From contig NZ_JAOPFU010000019.1 in NCBI RefSeq assembly GCF_025515275.1, positions 1 through 64,000 of the forward strand: a stretch of 64,000 nt of DNA, in the 5' to 3' direction. Under the pieces are notes generated by a model that was given only the letters and a program-made list of their open reading frames with translations, did not search any database and was not told the origin of the DNA. The DNA comes from Catenovulum sp. 2E275 (GTDB lineage: Bacteria > Pseudomonadota > Gammaproteobacteria > Enterobacterales > Alteromonadaceae). A program made the translations under genes and the position numbers. Below, in pieces: positions 12,370 through 22,328 of the stretch. Numbering within the stretch: position 1 is the first letter of the stretch; every line of letters starts with the position of its first letter.

Positions 12370-13566
12370 ATGCTAAAAATCATTCCGATAAAACAACTTG
12401 AAGTTGGTATGTATGTAACCGCAGTTACCAAACAACATGGTCAGGTTCTCGTTAAATCACAAGGTTGGATAAAATCCAAAGGACTGATTGATCAGTTAAT
12501 TAAAAAAGGAATTGATGAAGTACAAATTGATCCAGACAAAACACTTAAAAAGCCTGAAACTGAACCCCAAATAATAGAAGAAAAGCCAGTAGAACAAGAA
12601 AAAATTCCATATAAAACAACACCCGTACAACAAGAAATTAAAAGAGCGAATAAGCTTTATCAGCAAGCTAAAACTCTACAATCTAAAATTTTACAGGATA
12701 TATCTTCAGGTCACAAAATAGACTTAAAGCCAGCTCAAGAGTTAACAAGTCAACTGATTGATTCAATATTTAGAAATCAAGATGCACTTTCTTGCTTAGC
12801 TAGAATCCGTGAAAAAGATGCCTATTTAATGGAACATTCTCTTAATGTATCTATTTTAATCTCAATGTTTGCCAAACATTTAAACTTACCTCGACAAACA
12901 ATAGAGACATTAGCCTTAGCTGCTTTTTTACATGATATAGGCAAAATTCTTATTCCAGATGAAATCCTTCATAAACCTGGAAGGTTAACAGCGGAAGAAT
13001 TTGACGTGATGAAATCACATGTCATCAAAGGTGTTGATAGTCTAAGTCAAGTTGATGGCATTTCAAGCGATGTAATACAGATAGTTATTCAGCATCATGA
13101 AAAACTAGATGGCAGTGGATATCCTAATGGTCTTAAAAATCAGCAAATAGATCAGGCAGGCAGAATGATTGCCATAGTTGATATTTACGATGCAATGACA
13201 GCAGAGCGAGTATATAAAAAAGGCATGTCGCCTAGTGCAGCATTAAAAATGATGCTGGGAATGACTCCTAATAGCTTAGATATTGAATTACTTCAGCAGT
13301 TTATCCGCTGTATCGGGATCCACCCAGTTGGCTCTTTGGTATTGTTAACCAGTGGAAAACTTGGAATTGTAACAGAGTCTAACCCAGAAAATCCGCTACA
13401 GCCTATCATTAAGGTTTTCTACCATACTAAGTATCAACGCCATAGTGAGATTAAAGACATTGATTTATCCAAACCCTATTGCGATGAAAGCATAGAAAAA
13501 GCAGTCAAACCGGAAGATTTTAAAATAGATTTACACCGCTTTTTCCGTGAAGTTTTATTAAGTTAA
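12370..13566 (+). CDS. HD-GYP domain c-di-GMP phosphodiesterase with DUF3391
   Basis: The 398-residue cytosolic protein has a DUF3391-type N-terminal domain (about 1-125) and an HD-GYP domain (about 145-310). Metal and signature residues are intact: EHSLNVSIL, H188-D189 in FLHDIGKILIPDEIL, H242-H243-E244, and DGSGYPNGL at 247-255. It should hydrolyse c-di-GMP to pGpG or GMP. The ribosome site is weak (GAGAT close to the ATG). Its 3' end overlaps the convergent ABC transporter gene by 4 bases, so no terminator separates them. Confidence 0.95.
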   Translation: MLKIIPIKQLEVGMYVTAVTKQHGQVLVKSQGWIKSKGLIDQLIKKGIDEVQIDPDKTLKKPETEPQIIEEKPVEQEKIPYKTTPVQQEIKRANKLYQQAKTLQSKILQDISSGHKIDLKPAQELTSQLIDSIFRNQDALSCLARIREKDAYLMEHSLNVSILISMFAKHLNLPRQTIETLALAAFLHDIGKILIPDEILHKPGRLTAEEFDVMKSHVIKGVDSLSQVDGISSDVIQIVIQHHEKLDGSGYPNGLKNQQIDQAGRMIAIVDIYDAMTAERVYKKGMSPSAALKMMLGMTPNSLDIELLQQFIRCIGIHPVGSLVLLTSGKLGIVTESNPENPLQPIIKVFYHTKYQRHSEIKDIDLSKPYCDESIEKAVKPEDFKIDLHRFFREVLLS

Positions 13567-15350
13567 TCAATATCCGCCTGTTGTAATTGCCACATTTGAG
13601 CATAGTAGCCATTTAATAAAATCAGTTCATTATGGCTGCCTTGCTCAACAATTTCTCCGTTTCGCATCACAATAATTTTATCTGCATCAACAATAGTCGA
13701 TAACCTGTGTGCGATCACCAAGCTGGTATGACCCTGAGCCACAGTTTTAAATGCTTTTAAAATCGCTTTTTCAGATTCACTGTCTAACGCAGATGTTGCC
13801 TCATCAAATACTAAGATAGGTGAACCTTTTAAAATGGCTCTGGCAATAGCAACCCGCTGCTTTTCACCGCCAGATAATTTAAGCCCCCGCTCACCCACTA
13901 AGGTTTCTGCCCCGTTTGGTAATTTAGCAATAAATCCGTCTAAATGAGCCATTTTAATTGCCTGCTCTACCTGCTGGTTATTTGCATCCGGCTGACCATA
14001 ACGAATATTTTCAATTAAGGTATCGTTAAATAACACGGTATCCTGCGGCACAATCGCAATTTGTTTGCGCAAACTCTGCAAACTTAAACTATCTATTGAT
14101 TGCCCGTCCAATAAAATATCGCCTTGGTTTTGTTGATAAAAACGAAATAACAATTTAACCAAAGTAGATTTACCCGAGCCACTTTCACCGACCACAGCTA
14201 CTTTCTGTCCGGGTTCAATCTTAAAACTAACCTGTCTTAAGATTGCTCTTTGGGGCTGATAACTAAAATCAACTTGTTTAAATTCTATTTTTCCGGCGCA
14301 GGTAGGTAACTCAACAGGATTATTAGGCTCAGTCACCTGAGGCTGGCGGTTCAATAACTCAAACATATGCTCTATATTGGCTAAAGAGCCTTTAATTTCG
14401 CGGTAAACAAAACCTAAAAAATTAAGGGGCATAAATAACTGCATCATAAATGCGTTAACCAAAACAAAATCGCCAATGGTCATTTTACCGTTTGCCACAT
14501 CATATCCAGCCATAATCATCATGGCGGTCATCGCGGCGGCGATCACTAAAGCTTGTCCTGCATTTAAAACAAATAAACTGAGTCGGTTTTTACGTTTTGC
14601 AACTTCCCATTCGGCTAATGCCGTGTCATAACGTTGAGCTTCGTAATGCTCGTTATTAAAGTATTTTACGGTTTCATAATTTAATAAACTATCTATCGCG
14701 CGGGTGCTTGAAGTGGAATCAGCTTTAGCTGCTTGCCTGACATAAGTGGTGCGCCACTCTGTTGCTAAAATGGAATAACCGATATAAGCACTCACAGCAA
14801 CAATAATAACCAACGCAAATTGCCAGCCATAATTCACCAAAAATAAGCCGATAACTATGCCAATCTCTAACAAAGTTGGACCAATATTAAAGACTAAAAA
14901 TCGCATTAAAAAACTAATGCCGTTTGTGCCTCTGTCTATATCTCTGGCGATGCCACCGGTTTGGCGGGATAAATGAAAATCGATATCGAGCGCATGTAAG
15001 TGCTGAAAAACCTGTAAACCTAATCTGCGCATGGCTCTTTCTGTCACCCGCCCAAATAAAGTATCGCGAATTTCACCAATGATAGTATTTAAAAACCGTA
15101 AACCACCGTAGGCAAATAATAGCGCCAGCGGTACAGCTACTATTTGAGCTTGTGCCTCAGATACATTTAACCCATCCACAATATGTTTTAATACAAAAGG
15201 CAAACTAACACCGGCTACTTTTGCCAAAATAAGACAGAACAGCGCTAAACCAACTCTGAACTTAAACTCAAATAAATAGGGTAACATTTGGCGAATAACC
15301 TGAAAGTTAAACGCTTTATCCTGAAAGTCATTAAAATGGGATGGTCTCAT
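13563..15350 (-). CDS. ABC exporter, fused permease and ATPase (ATM1/HMT-like)
   Basis: The 595-residue half-transporter has an N-terminal membrane domain of about six helices (25-320) and a C-terminal ATPase. The ATPase has Walker A GESGSGKST, Q-loop IVPQDTVLFNDT, signature LSGGEKQRVAIARAIL, Walker B ILVFDEATSALD and the switch His in IAHRLSTI. The segment LPFVLKHIVDGL and overall length suggest the ATM1/heavy-metal-tolerance subgroup, which exports glutathione-linked compounds; substrate is not provable here. It is transcribed after the Kef-type gene with a 48-bp gap, so co-transcription is possible. Confidence 0.9.
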   Translation of the reverse strand: MRPSHFNDFQDKAFNFQVIRQMLPYLFEFKFRVGLALFCLILAKVAGVSLPFVLKHIVDGLNVSEAQAQIVAVPLALLFAYGGLRFLNTIIGEIRDTLFGRVTERAMRRLGLQVFQHLHALDIDFHLSRQTGGIARDIDRGTNGISFLMRFLVFNIGPTLLEIGIVIGLFLVNYGWQFALVIIVAVSAYIGYSILATEWRTTYVRQAAKADSTSSTRAIDSLLNYETVKYFNNEHYEAQRYDTALAEWEVAKRKNRLSLFVLNAGQALVIAAAMTAMMIMAGYDVANGKMTIGDFVLVNAFMMQLFMPLNFLGFVYREIKGSLANIEHMFELLNRQPQVTEPNNPVELPTCAGKIEFKQVDFSYQPQRAILRQVSFKIEPGQKVAVVGESGSGKSTLVKLLFRFYQQNQGDILLDGQSIDSLSLQSLRKQIAIVPQDTVLFNDTLIENIRYGQPDANNQQVEQAIKMAHLDGFIAKLPNGAETLVGERGLKLSGGEKQRVAIARAILKGSPILVFDEATSALDSESEKAILKAFKTVAQGHTSLVIAHRLSTIVDADKIIVMRNGEIVEQGSHNELILLNGYYAQMWQLQQADID

Positions 15351-15398
15351 AGATTTTTATCTGTCTTAAAACTTAATAAGGCGGTTCGCACGCTAAAA

Positions 15399-17354
15399 TC
15401 AGCGCCCTTCGAGTAAATAGATTTCTGCTTTTTCAACTTTATGTGGGCTACCCAGTAATACCAGAATATCACCGGCTTTTAACTCAACACTAGGATCTGG
15501 ATTTATGTAATCTTGTTCGTTTCGCCGAATACTACTTACTTCAACTTGCTCCAGCGGTAAATCTAACTCACTTAACTGATAACCAATAGCAAATGCGCCT
15601 TCCACTAAAGTTACAGCATGTAAATATTCTATCTCATCATTACCCGTTTTTGAGCTATCACCCCGAAAAAAACCATGTAAACCATGATAATGATTTTTTC
15701 GTTCACGCCTTACTCTGCCAAAAATGCGCTTTACCGGAACACCACTATGAAATAAAACATGAGAAACCAGCATTAAGCTACCCTCTAAAGTTTCAGGAAT
15801 CACTTCATCTGCACCAGCTTCTGTTAACTCCTGTAAATAATCATCAGCATGTGTGCGCACTAATACTTTGGCTTGCGGTGCATGTTGTTTAACTAAACGA
15901 ATAATTGAAATGGCTCTGGGTAAATCATCAAATGCAATAATCACTAATTGTGCTTTTTCAATGTTGGTCGATTTTAAAATAGCCAATTTACGGGCATCAC
16001 CAAATAAGACAGGTTCAGATGCCGCACTGGCCTCTTTCACCCGGGTTGGATCAACATCTAATGCAATAAATGGAATGGACTCCATTTTTAAAAACCGGCT
16101 CACCGTTTGCCCAACCCGACCAAATCCACAAATCACCACATGATTTTGTAAATCTTTAATTTGAGGGTTATCAGTCGGTTCAAGTTGAGGGGAATTTTTG
16201 CCGCTTAACCAAAACCCTAAATGCTCAGCATGAGCAATCAAAAATGGGGTAATCCCCATGCTAATTACCCCAACGCCAATAATAATTGCAGCCACATCAC
16301 TGCCTATCAAACTGTGTTCCAATGCTAAAGCCGCAATCACAAAACCAAATTCTCCCACCTGAGATAACATTAATCCGGTAGCCCATGCATCGCTTTTTTT
16401 ATAATTAAATGACCGGATAATTAACTGAATAATGACGACTTTAATCAACATAACAGCAGCAACCGCTAATAACAGCCAATACCAAATATCCATTAGTGAA
16501 AACAGATCAAACTGCATACCAACACTTACAAAAAACAGCCCCATTAATACATCTTTAAAAGGTCTGATATCAGCTTCAAGCTGGTGTTTATATTGGCTTT
16601 CGCCTAGCATCATCCCAGCTAAAAACGCCCCTAAAGCCATGGATAAACCAAATAAATGAGTAACCGCCCCGGCTAATAAAGCGACTAAAATCGTTGTTAA
16701 TACAAAAATTTCGTCTGATTTAGAACGGGCAATTTCATTAAAAAGTTTAGGTAATACCCATTTTCCGGTTGCCATAATCAATACAAATACAACCAAACCT
16801 TTTAGCAAAGCAAACCACAAACCAATGCCAATTCCCCCTTCACCAGCTCCGGCAATAATTGGTAATACAATCAGCATAGGGACAACGGCCAGATCCTGAA
16901 ATAACAAAACCGAAACCGACAACTGCCCTTTATAGGTTTGTAATTTTCCATTTTCACTGAGCTGTTTAATCACAATAGCGGTTGATGACAAAGCAAAAGC
17001 ACAACTCATCACAAAAGCAGCTTGCCAGCTCATGCCGACTATGTATAACGCAATAAAACCGACTAATAAGGTGACCAATACCTGAGCCAAACCAATTCCA
17101 AACACCATATTTCGCATTGCGATTAAACGCGGGAACGAAAACTCTAACCCCAGCGAAAACAATAAAAAAACAATGCCCAACTCAGCAATAAAATTAATTT
17201 GGTGAGAGCCAGAGAATAAATCAAAAATAGAGGGGCCAGCTAAAATACCGGCAAATAGGTAAGCCAAAACCGGAGCTAAATTTAAACGCCTGAATAATGC
17301 AACAGAGGCAACGGCAATGGCTAATAAAAACAAAACTTCACTAAAAGCGCTCAA
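15399..17354 (-). CDS. Kef/CPA2-type monovalent cation:proton antiporter with TrkA domains
   Basis: The 651-residue protein has an N-terminal CPA2 antiporter domain of about 12 helices (1-380), with typical GIVFLLFSLGLEFS and GAFLAGMMLGES. An Rossmann RCK/TrkA-N domain follows (about 405-530) with the nucleotide motif VVICGFGRVGQTV and FGDARK. The C-terminus is TrkA-C-like (about 565-650). It probably exports K+ or Na+ in exchange for H+ under control of NAD(H) or glutathione adducts. Its linkage to an ATM1-like exporter is compatible with thiol or electrophile stress, but that is inference. Confidence 0.92.
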   Translation of the reverse strand: MSAFSEVLFLLAIAVASVALFRRLNLAPVLAYLFAGILAGPSIFDLFSGSHQINFIAELGIVFLLFSLGLEFSFPRLIAMRNMVFGIGLAQVLVTLLVGFIALYIVGMSWQAAFVMSCAFALSSTAIVIKQLSENGKLQTYKGQLSVSVLLFQDLAVVPMLIVLPIIAGAGEGGIGIGLWFALLKGLVVFVLIMATGKWVLPKLFNEIARSKSDEIFVLTTILVALLAGAVTHLFGLSMALGAFLAGMMLGESQYKHQLEADIRPFKDVLMGLFFVSVGMQFDLFSLMDIWYWLLLAVAAVMLIKVVIIQLIIRSFNYKKSDAWATGLMLSQVGEFGFVIAALALEHSLIGSDVAAIIIGVGVISMGITPFLIAHAEHLGFWLSGKNSPQLEPTDNPQIKDLQNHVVICGFGRVGQTVSRFLKMESIPFIALDVDPTRVKEASAASEPVLFGDARKLAILKSTNIEKAQLVIIAFDDLPRAISIIRLVKQHAPQAKVLVRTHADDYLQELTEAGADEVIPETLEGSLMLVSHVLFHSGVPVKRIFGRVRRERKNHYHGLHGFFRGDSSKTGNDEIEYLHAVTLVEGAFAIGYQLSELDLPLEQVEVSSIRRNEQDYINPDPSVELKAGDILVLLGSPHKVEKAEIYLLEGR

Positions 17355-17633
17355 AAATCACCTAACCGGAAAAATAAACATAAAACATAGACATAAATTG
17401 AGTATAACCCAAGCCCCATAGTCTGCTTATTTATGTCATTTTTCAACAAGCTATCAATGCAAATTCTGTTAACCATGTCAAAAGCTTGACACAGCGACAA
17501 TAGATTATTCACCCGCACAAAAAAATGAGATTAACGATTTGATATATATACATATTTAAACTTTGGCATAGTTTTGGCTTATTTAGTCTGTGATTTAGTA
17601 TTTTTATTTAAAAGAAATTATAGAGGCCTAACA

Positions 17634-18536
17634 GTGGATAATTTTCAACGTTACTTAACACCCGACACTGGTTTTTTAAATCCATTGAAAAATCAAATAC
17701 TAGCGGGTTTAAACGAAGATTTAATCCCTGATATTTCGCATCTATCTGAACAACTACATGCATCGCTTGATTTAACAAGAGTGCTGCAAACTTTTACCAG
17801 GGAAGCGGCAAACTTTGTTCAATTGAGCGGTATGCGATTTCAGTGTGAATCAACTTGTATAGAAACCGAAAACTTTGCTCAAGGCATTTACGAGCATATC
17901 ACCGAGTTAAGCCACAACCAGCAAACGCTCGGTTATATCACTTATGCAGCATTTCGTGAAATTGGCCCAAAAGAAGCAAAAGTTTTACACCACATGCAAA
18001 GCAAACTGGCACAACCGGTTAAACATGCGCTGCATTTTGCCCAGTTGCAACAGCAAGCATTAAAAGACTATTTAACCAAGTTAGGTAACCGAGCCAGTTT
18101 TGACGAGCAAATTGAATTAGCGATTGAGCGCTGCGAACGTAACTCAACTGAAATATCATTAGTATTACTCGACTTAGATAATTTTAAATTTGCCAATGAT
18201 AACTTTGGCCATATTGAAGGCGATAAAGTGCTGCAAGAATTTGCCAGCATTATTAAACAATCGGTTCGTAAAACCGATATTGCTTTTAGATTTGGCGGCG
18301 ACGAGTTTGCGATTATTCTCGATACCGATAATCCAGATGTCGCCATTCAAGTTGCGAACCGTATTCATACTCTAATGAGTCAGTCAGAAATTATGTTACG
18401 CACCTGCGTGAGTAGCTCAATTGGCTATGCCCACTGGGAAAACGGTGAAAGCAGTTTACATTTATTTTCAAGGGCAGATGAAGCGCTCTACCTTGCTAAA
18501 CACAATCAAAAAGCCAAACAGTTAAAACGCGCTTAG
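17634..18536 (+). CDS. Diguanylate cyclase (GGDEF)
   Basis: The C-terminal GGDEF domain (about 145-300) is intact: LTKLGNRASFDE, LDLDNFKFANDNFGHIEGDKVL and RFGGDEFAIILD. It should make c-di-GMP. The N-terminal 140 residues look GAF-like and have no membrane segment. I choose the GTG at 17634 (300 residues) because GAGG lies 7 bases upstream. The frame stays open to a TTG at 17574, but that candidate has no ribosome site. No RxxD inhibitory site is obvious before GGDEF. Confidence 0.9.
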   Translation: MDNFQRYLTPDTGFLNPLKNQILAGLNEDLIPDISHLSEQLHASLDLTRVLQTFTREAANFVQLSGMRFQCESTCIETENFAQGIYEHITELSHNQQTLGYITYAAFREIGPKEAKVLHHMQSKLAQPVKHALHFAQLQQQALKDYLTKLGNRASFDEQIELAIERCERNSTEISLVLLDLDNFKFANDNFGHIEGDKVLQEFASIIKQSVRKTDIAFRFGGDEFAIILDTDNPDVAIQVANRIHTLMSQSEIMLRTCVSSSIGYAHWENGESSLHLFSRADEALYLAKHNQKAKQLKRA

Positions 18537-18599
18537 TTTCCTTCGCCGACTTGTTGTCGTGTGCTGGTGCGCTTGATGGTTTGCTGATAGAATTTATCA

Positions 18600-18655
18600 C
18601 CAGTTTTGTTTAGCTATGTCTGATAATCAGAGTTAAAACAAAGCTGGGCTTTTTA
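18600..18655 (+). terminator. Possible terminator after the GGDEF gene
   Basis: CCAGTTTTGTTTA (from 18600) can pair imperfectly with TAAAACAAAGCTGG (ending near 18647) around a loop of about 20 bases. GCTTTTT follows. The long loop and wobble pairs lower confidence. Confidence 0.5.
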
Positions 18656-18677
18656 AATAAATATCGGCTAATAAACA

Positions 18678-19013
18678 ATGAAACAAGAACTCGCACTTCA
18701 ACAAGTATTCGAAACCATTTGCCAGCTACATTTAGATGACAAACAAGTTTCGGTTGCTAATGTCCGTAACAAAATGATTATTGCAGCGCCACTGCCGTTA
18801 ATTACCAAAGCAATTGCTGCATTTAAAGCTGATCCACAAACCTATATTGATAGCTATCAAAAAAATATTGAGCCTGCGATAAAGCTGGCAAACGAGCCAC
18901 CGTCATCTCCGGCAGCCAACGAAAGCCAAAGTTTAACTCAACGAATTGAAGCACTTGAACATCAGGTTTTAGAGTTAACCAAACAAATCGCTAAATTAAG
19001 CCAGTTAACTTAG
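18678..19013 (+). CDS. Small hypothetical protein with KfrA-like N-terminus and coiled coil
   Basis: The 111-residue protein has an N-terminal helical part (1-55: ALQQVFETICQL, VSVANVRNKM, LITKAIAAFK) whose spacing resembles the KfrA/replication-region DNA-binding N-domain. A Pro/Ser-rich linker (about 75-85) leads to a C-terminal heptad-like segment (LTQRIEALEHQVLELTKQI). I do not recognise it with certainty. DNA binding is a hypothesis. It lies between a diguanylate cyclase and syd, convergent with syd. Confidence 0.7.
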   Translation: MKQELALQQVFETICQLHLDDKQVSVANVRNKMIIAAPLPLITKAIAAFKADPQTYIDSYQKNIEPAIKLANEPPSSPAANESQSLTQRIEALEHQVLELTKQIAKLSQLT

Positions 19014-19074
19014 AGACGGTTTATCTTGGAGCGTTGTCCCTGCTGAGTGATAAAATCGCAAAAATAAACAGCCT

Positions 19075-19620
19075 CTAATTAATCTCAAAGCTAAGCTGGT
19101 TGATAAACTCAGCCAAGTTATCAGCCAGTTTTTGTTTGGGTTCACATCCAACCCGTTCAAGCACCACTTCGCCAGTTGCATTCACTACAGAAATTAAATA
19201 TTCGTCATCATCAGTTGCAGCAACAAACACGGTCAGTGATTGTTTTAGCTTTTGTTTCATCATTAAATGACCTAATAAATTTTCCTGTAAAATTTCAAAG
19301 TCTTGCTCGTTCCATACCTGAATTAAACTGAGCTTATCTCCCTGCCAGCTTGACTCAAGCGTTGGTGCAAAAAACTGACAATAAAAAGTTTTAATATCAG
19401 GATTAAGCTCAAGACCCAAAGCCTGTTCAATATTATTTAAATCAGCTTCACGTGAGCGAACTTGCGGCTGCCAAAAAATTCGGCTGTCATCATACTTTGT
19501 TAATTGACAAGGGCTTTGCCAATCTGGATCATACTCAATAATTCCCTGACCATGCTCACCATTTTGTTGAATGGCACGCTGAAAATAATCAGTTAAAGCA
19601 GCAGTTAATTTTTCGGTCAT
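19075..19620 (-). CDS. syd: SecY-interacting protein Syd
   Basis: Syd is a small soluble protein that associates with the SecYEG translocon at the inner membrane and can monitor SecY assembly. The 181-residue product from the ATG at 19620 has exactly the length I remember for E. coli Syd. It has recognisable family segments such as LTDYFQRAI, FWQPQVRSREADLNNIEQALGLEL, FYCQFFAPTLES and LIQVWNEQDFE. A GTG three codons upstream is a weaker alternative. Neither start has a clear ribosome site. It is divergent from queF with a 47-bp gap, the arrangement also known from E. coli. Confidence 0.93.
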   Translation of the reverse strand: MTEKLTAALTDYFQRAIQQNGEHGQGIIEYDPDWQSPCQLTKYDDSRIFWQPQVRSREADLNNIEQALGLELNPDIKTFYCQFFAPTLESSWQGDKLSLIQVWNEQDFEILQENLLGHLMMKQKLKQSLTVFVAATDDDEYLISVVNATGEVVLERVGCEPKQKLADNLAEFINQLSFEIN

Positions 19621-19667
19621 AAAACACACAATTTTTAGTTAAAATTCAGAAACGGTCATTTAGCCTT

Positions 19668-20516
19668 ATGTCGCAGCAGAACTCAAGTGATTTACTAGCC
19701 CAGTTAACTTTGGGAAAACAAACTCAATACGCCACTCAATACGATCCTAACTTACTGCAAGCTGTGCCAAGAGCTATGTCCAGAGCCACTTTAGGCGATA
19801 ATGTGCCTGAACTAACCGGCGTCGATATTTGGACTGGTTATGAAGTTTCATGGCTAGAAGCATCAGGCAAACCCGTGGTTAAAATTGCTGAATTTGAGTT
19901 TAATGCACAATCAGATAATTTAATTGAATCTAAGTCATTCAAATTATATTTAAACAGTTTTAACCAAAGCCAGTTTAATAATGACAATCAAGTTGCACAA
20001 ATAATGCAAAAAGATTTAAGCCAAGTATCTGGCTACGAAGTTAAAGTTAAGCTATTTAGTCTGGCCGATTATACCGCAAAAGGGATTTCTGAATTACCGG
20101 GTGAATTAATTGACGATTTGCCAGTAACAATCAGCGATTATGAATATTCAGCGGATAAACTCAAACCAGCAGAAAACTCAACGATTGTAACCGAAACGCT
20201 AAATTCGCATTTATTAAAATCGAATTGTTTAGTCACCAATCAACCGGATTGGGGTAGTGTTTGTATTAGTTATACTGGTCCTAAAATTGACCACGCCAGT
20301 TTATTAACTTATATCATTGGTTTTAGAAATCACAACGAATTTCACGAACATTGTGTTGAGCGAATTTATACCGACATTAACGAAAAGTTTAAACCTCAGT
20401 CGTTATTGGTTTATGCAAGATACACCCGCCGTGGTGGTTTAGACATTAATCCGGTTAGAGTTTCTGATACACAATTATTATCTGGTTTAAGCTGGCACAG
20501 ACTAGCGAGGCAATAA
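19668..20516 (+). CDS. queF: NADPH-dependent 7-cyano-7-deazaguanine reductase
   Basis: QueF reduces preQ0 to preQ1 in queuosine tRNA modification. The protein has 282 residues, the long bimodular form. Visible features are the QueF signature in ESKSFKLYLNSF, the catalytic Cys in KSNCLVTNQPDWGS, and the substrate-binding GFRNHNEFHEHCVERIY. There is no adjacent que gene. It is divergent from syd. Confidence 0.97.
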   Translation: MSQQNSSDLLAQLTLGKQTQYATQYDPNLLQAVPRAMSRATLGDNVPELTGVDIWTGYEVSWLEASGKPVVKIAEFEFNAQSDNLIESKSFKLYLNSFNQSQFNNDNQVAQIMQKDLSQVSGYEVKVKLFSLADYTAKGISELPGELIDDLPVTISDYEYSADKLKPAENSTIVTETLNSHLLKSNCLVTNQPDWGSVCISYTGPKIDHASLLTYIIGFRNHNEFHEHCVERIYTDINEKFKPQSLLVYARYTRRGGLDINPVRVSDTQLLSGLSWHRLARQ

Positions 20517-20704
20517 TAAAGTATAATGAAAACAAGTTGAATAAATAAGACAATACTGTCACAAAGTATTATACTCAAGTATTTTAAAACTATAGAAAAT
20601 TTTTTAATAACTAAATAAAGTTAAGCTATAGTTAGATTGATTTCTGTTAGTGTCAATTACAAAGTTGTATTACCTGCTCTTATGTTTTGTTAGGAATAAA
20701 ATAA

Positions 20705-22279
20705 GTGTCTGATGAAAAAATTGAATTATTAAAAAAGAAACTATTAATCTCAATCCAAGCTCGACAAAGCTTGGAAAAAAGCTATGAAAAGCAATTCAAT
20801 ACACTCACATCCTTTATAGTAAAATTGACTAACACAGCAAAAGGGATAGATGTAGAGCTTGATAATAGGTTGGGGAAATTAAGAACTTTTTTAAATCAAA
20901 ATACTAATATAACTAAAATTGACCCACTATTAAATGAACTGAATCAGCTCTTAAACCAACACACTAGTAAACATGCTCAACAACTCTTACAAGCTCAAGA
21001 AACATTACTCAAATCAGCTAAAACGCTACAAAAATTTAAACATTTGCCTGATGAATTTCGAAGAAAACTCAGAACATTAATTAAAGACATAGAGCAGCCT
21101 CAAACCAGTATAATCCACTTATTACCTATCTTAACGCGCTTAGTTGAAAGTTATCAGAGCTTTTCAGTACTTCAAAATAAAGAGCAAGAAGAACCAGATG
21201 GTGACGTATTCACGGCAGAACAAAATCAAGTTTTAAATGGCCTACGCCAGCAAGTTGCAGCCGAATTAGTCAATATATTAAGCAATATTGCATTTTCTGG
21301 TGAACAAGCAGAAAAAATAGATCAAGTAAGACATACACTATCGCAGGATGTGACTACAGAAACCTTAGTAAGCTCTTGTGTTGAAGTCATTCGGTTAGTG
21401 GTTAGTAGTATTACCGAAGAACGCCAATCTGCACAAAGCTTCCTTTTTAGCTTAAACGATGCGTTAAATTCTGTTCATCATGCAGTAGCTACTTCAATCA
21501 ACGGCTCAAAAGCAATTAATGAATCAAAACAGAAGCTAAATGAGCAATTAAAGAATAACCTTGTAGGTATGTCTGAAGAGGTAAGTAAAGCGACTTCACT
21601 AGATTCATTAAAACAACAAATTAACTTAAGAATCAAAGATATTGTAGATGCATTAAACCAAAAAGAGTCATTAGAATCCGAAGAGCACCAGCTATTAATA
21701 GATAGTTTATCGGAAATGGAATCTAGATTAAAAGATTTAGAAGTTGAAGCTGAAGAATATAAAAAGAAACTCTCTGAGCAAAGATTTAAGTCTTTACAGG
21801 ATATGCTGACCAAATTACCCAACCGGGCATCGTTAGATGAACGGATGGAATTAGAATATCGCCGCTGGATGCGTTACAGTCATGACTTATGTGTTGTGGT
21901 TGCAGATATAGATCATTTTAAATCAATTAACGATAAATTTGGCCATTCAGTTGGCGATAGGGTCTTACAAATAGTAGCGGCTACTTTGCAAAAAGGCTTA
22001 AGAGAAACAGATTATATTGCCCGTTATGGCGGTGAAGAGTTTGTTTTGATTTTCCCTGAATCTAAACTTAAAGAAATAGAAAGTAAATTAAATCATTTAC
22101 GTGAAGCGATTAGTAATATTCCATTTAAGTTTAAAAATGCTGATTTAAAAGTCACTATCTCTATGGGGGCAACCCAATTTAAAGCAATTGACCAGCCACA
22201 GAGTGCTTTTGATCGTGCTGATCAAGCTTTATATCAAGCAAAATCATCTGGGCGCAATAAAGTAATAATAACCAGGTAA
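20705..22279 (+). CDS. Diguanylate cyclase with long coiled-coil N-terminus
   Basis: The 524-residue protein starts at a GTG (product begins MSDEKIELLKKKL) with AGGA about 10 bases upstream. About 350 residues of mostly helical, coiled-coil sequence precede the GGDEF domain, without membrane segments. The GGDEF domain (about 360-524) is complete: LTKLPNRASLDERMELE, VADIDHFKSINDKFGHSVGDRVL and YGGEEFVLIFPE. The N-domain resembles the cytosolic GGDEF proteins common in Vibrio and Shewanella whose input is unknown. Downstream ppnN follows after 49 bases. Confidence 0.92.
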   Translation: MSDEKIELLKKKLLISIQARQSLEKSYEKQFNTLTSFIVKLTNTAKGIDVELDNRLGKLRTFLNQNTNITKIDPLLNELNQLLNQHTSKHAQQLLQAQETLLKSAKTLQKFKHLPDEFRRKLRTLIKDIEQPQTSIIHLLPILTRLVESYQSFSVLQNKEQEEPDGDVFTAEQNQVLNGLRQQVAAELVNILSNIAFSGEQAEKIDQVRHTLSQDVTTETLVSSCVEVIRLVVSSITEERQSAQSFLFSLNDALNSVHHAVATSINGSKAINESKQKLNEQLKNNLVGMSEEVSKATSLDSLKQQINLRIKDIVDALNQKESLESEEHQLLIDSLSEMESRLKDLEVEAEEYKKKLSEQRFKSLQDMLTKLPNRASLDERMELEYRRWMRYSHDLCVVVADIDHFKSINDKFGHSVGDRVLQIVAATLQKGLRETDYIARYGGEEFVLIFPESKLKEIESKLNHLREAISNIPFKFKNADLKVTISMGATQFKAIDQPQSAFDRADQALYQAKSSGRNKVIITR

Positions 22280-22328
22280 CTCTTTTTTCTTTACCTTTCC
22301 CCTCTTCTACTGAGCAAATGAGGTGTTT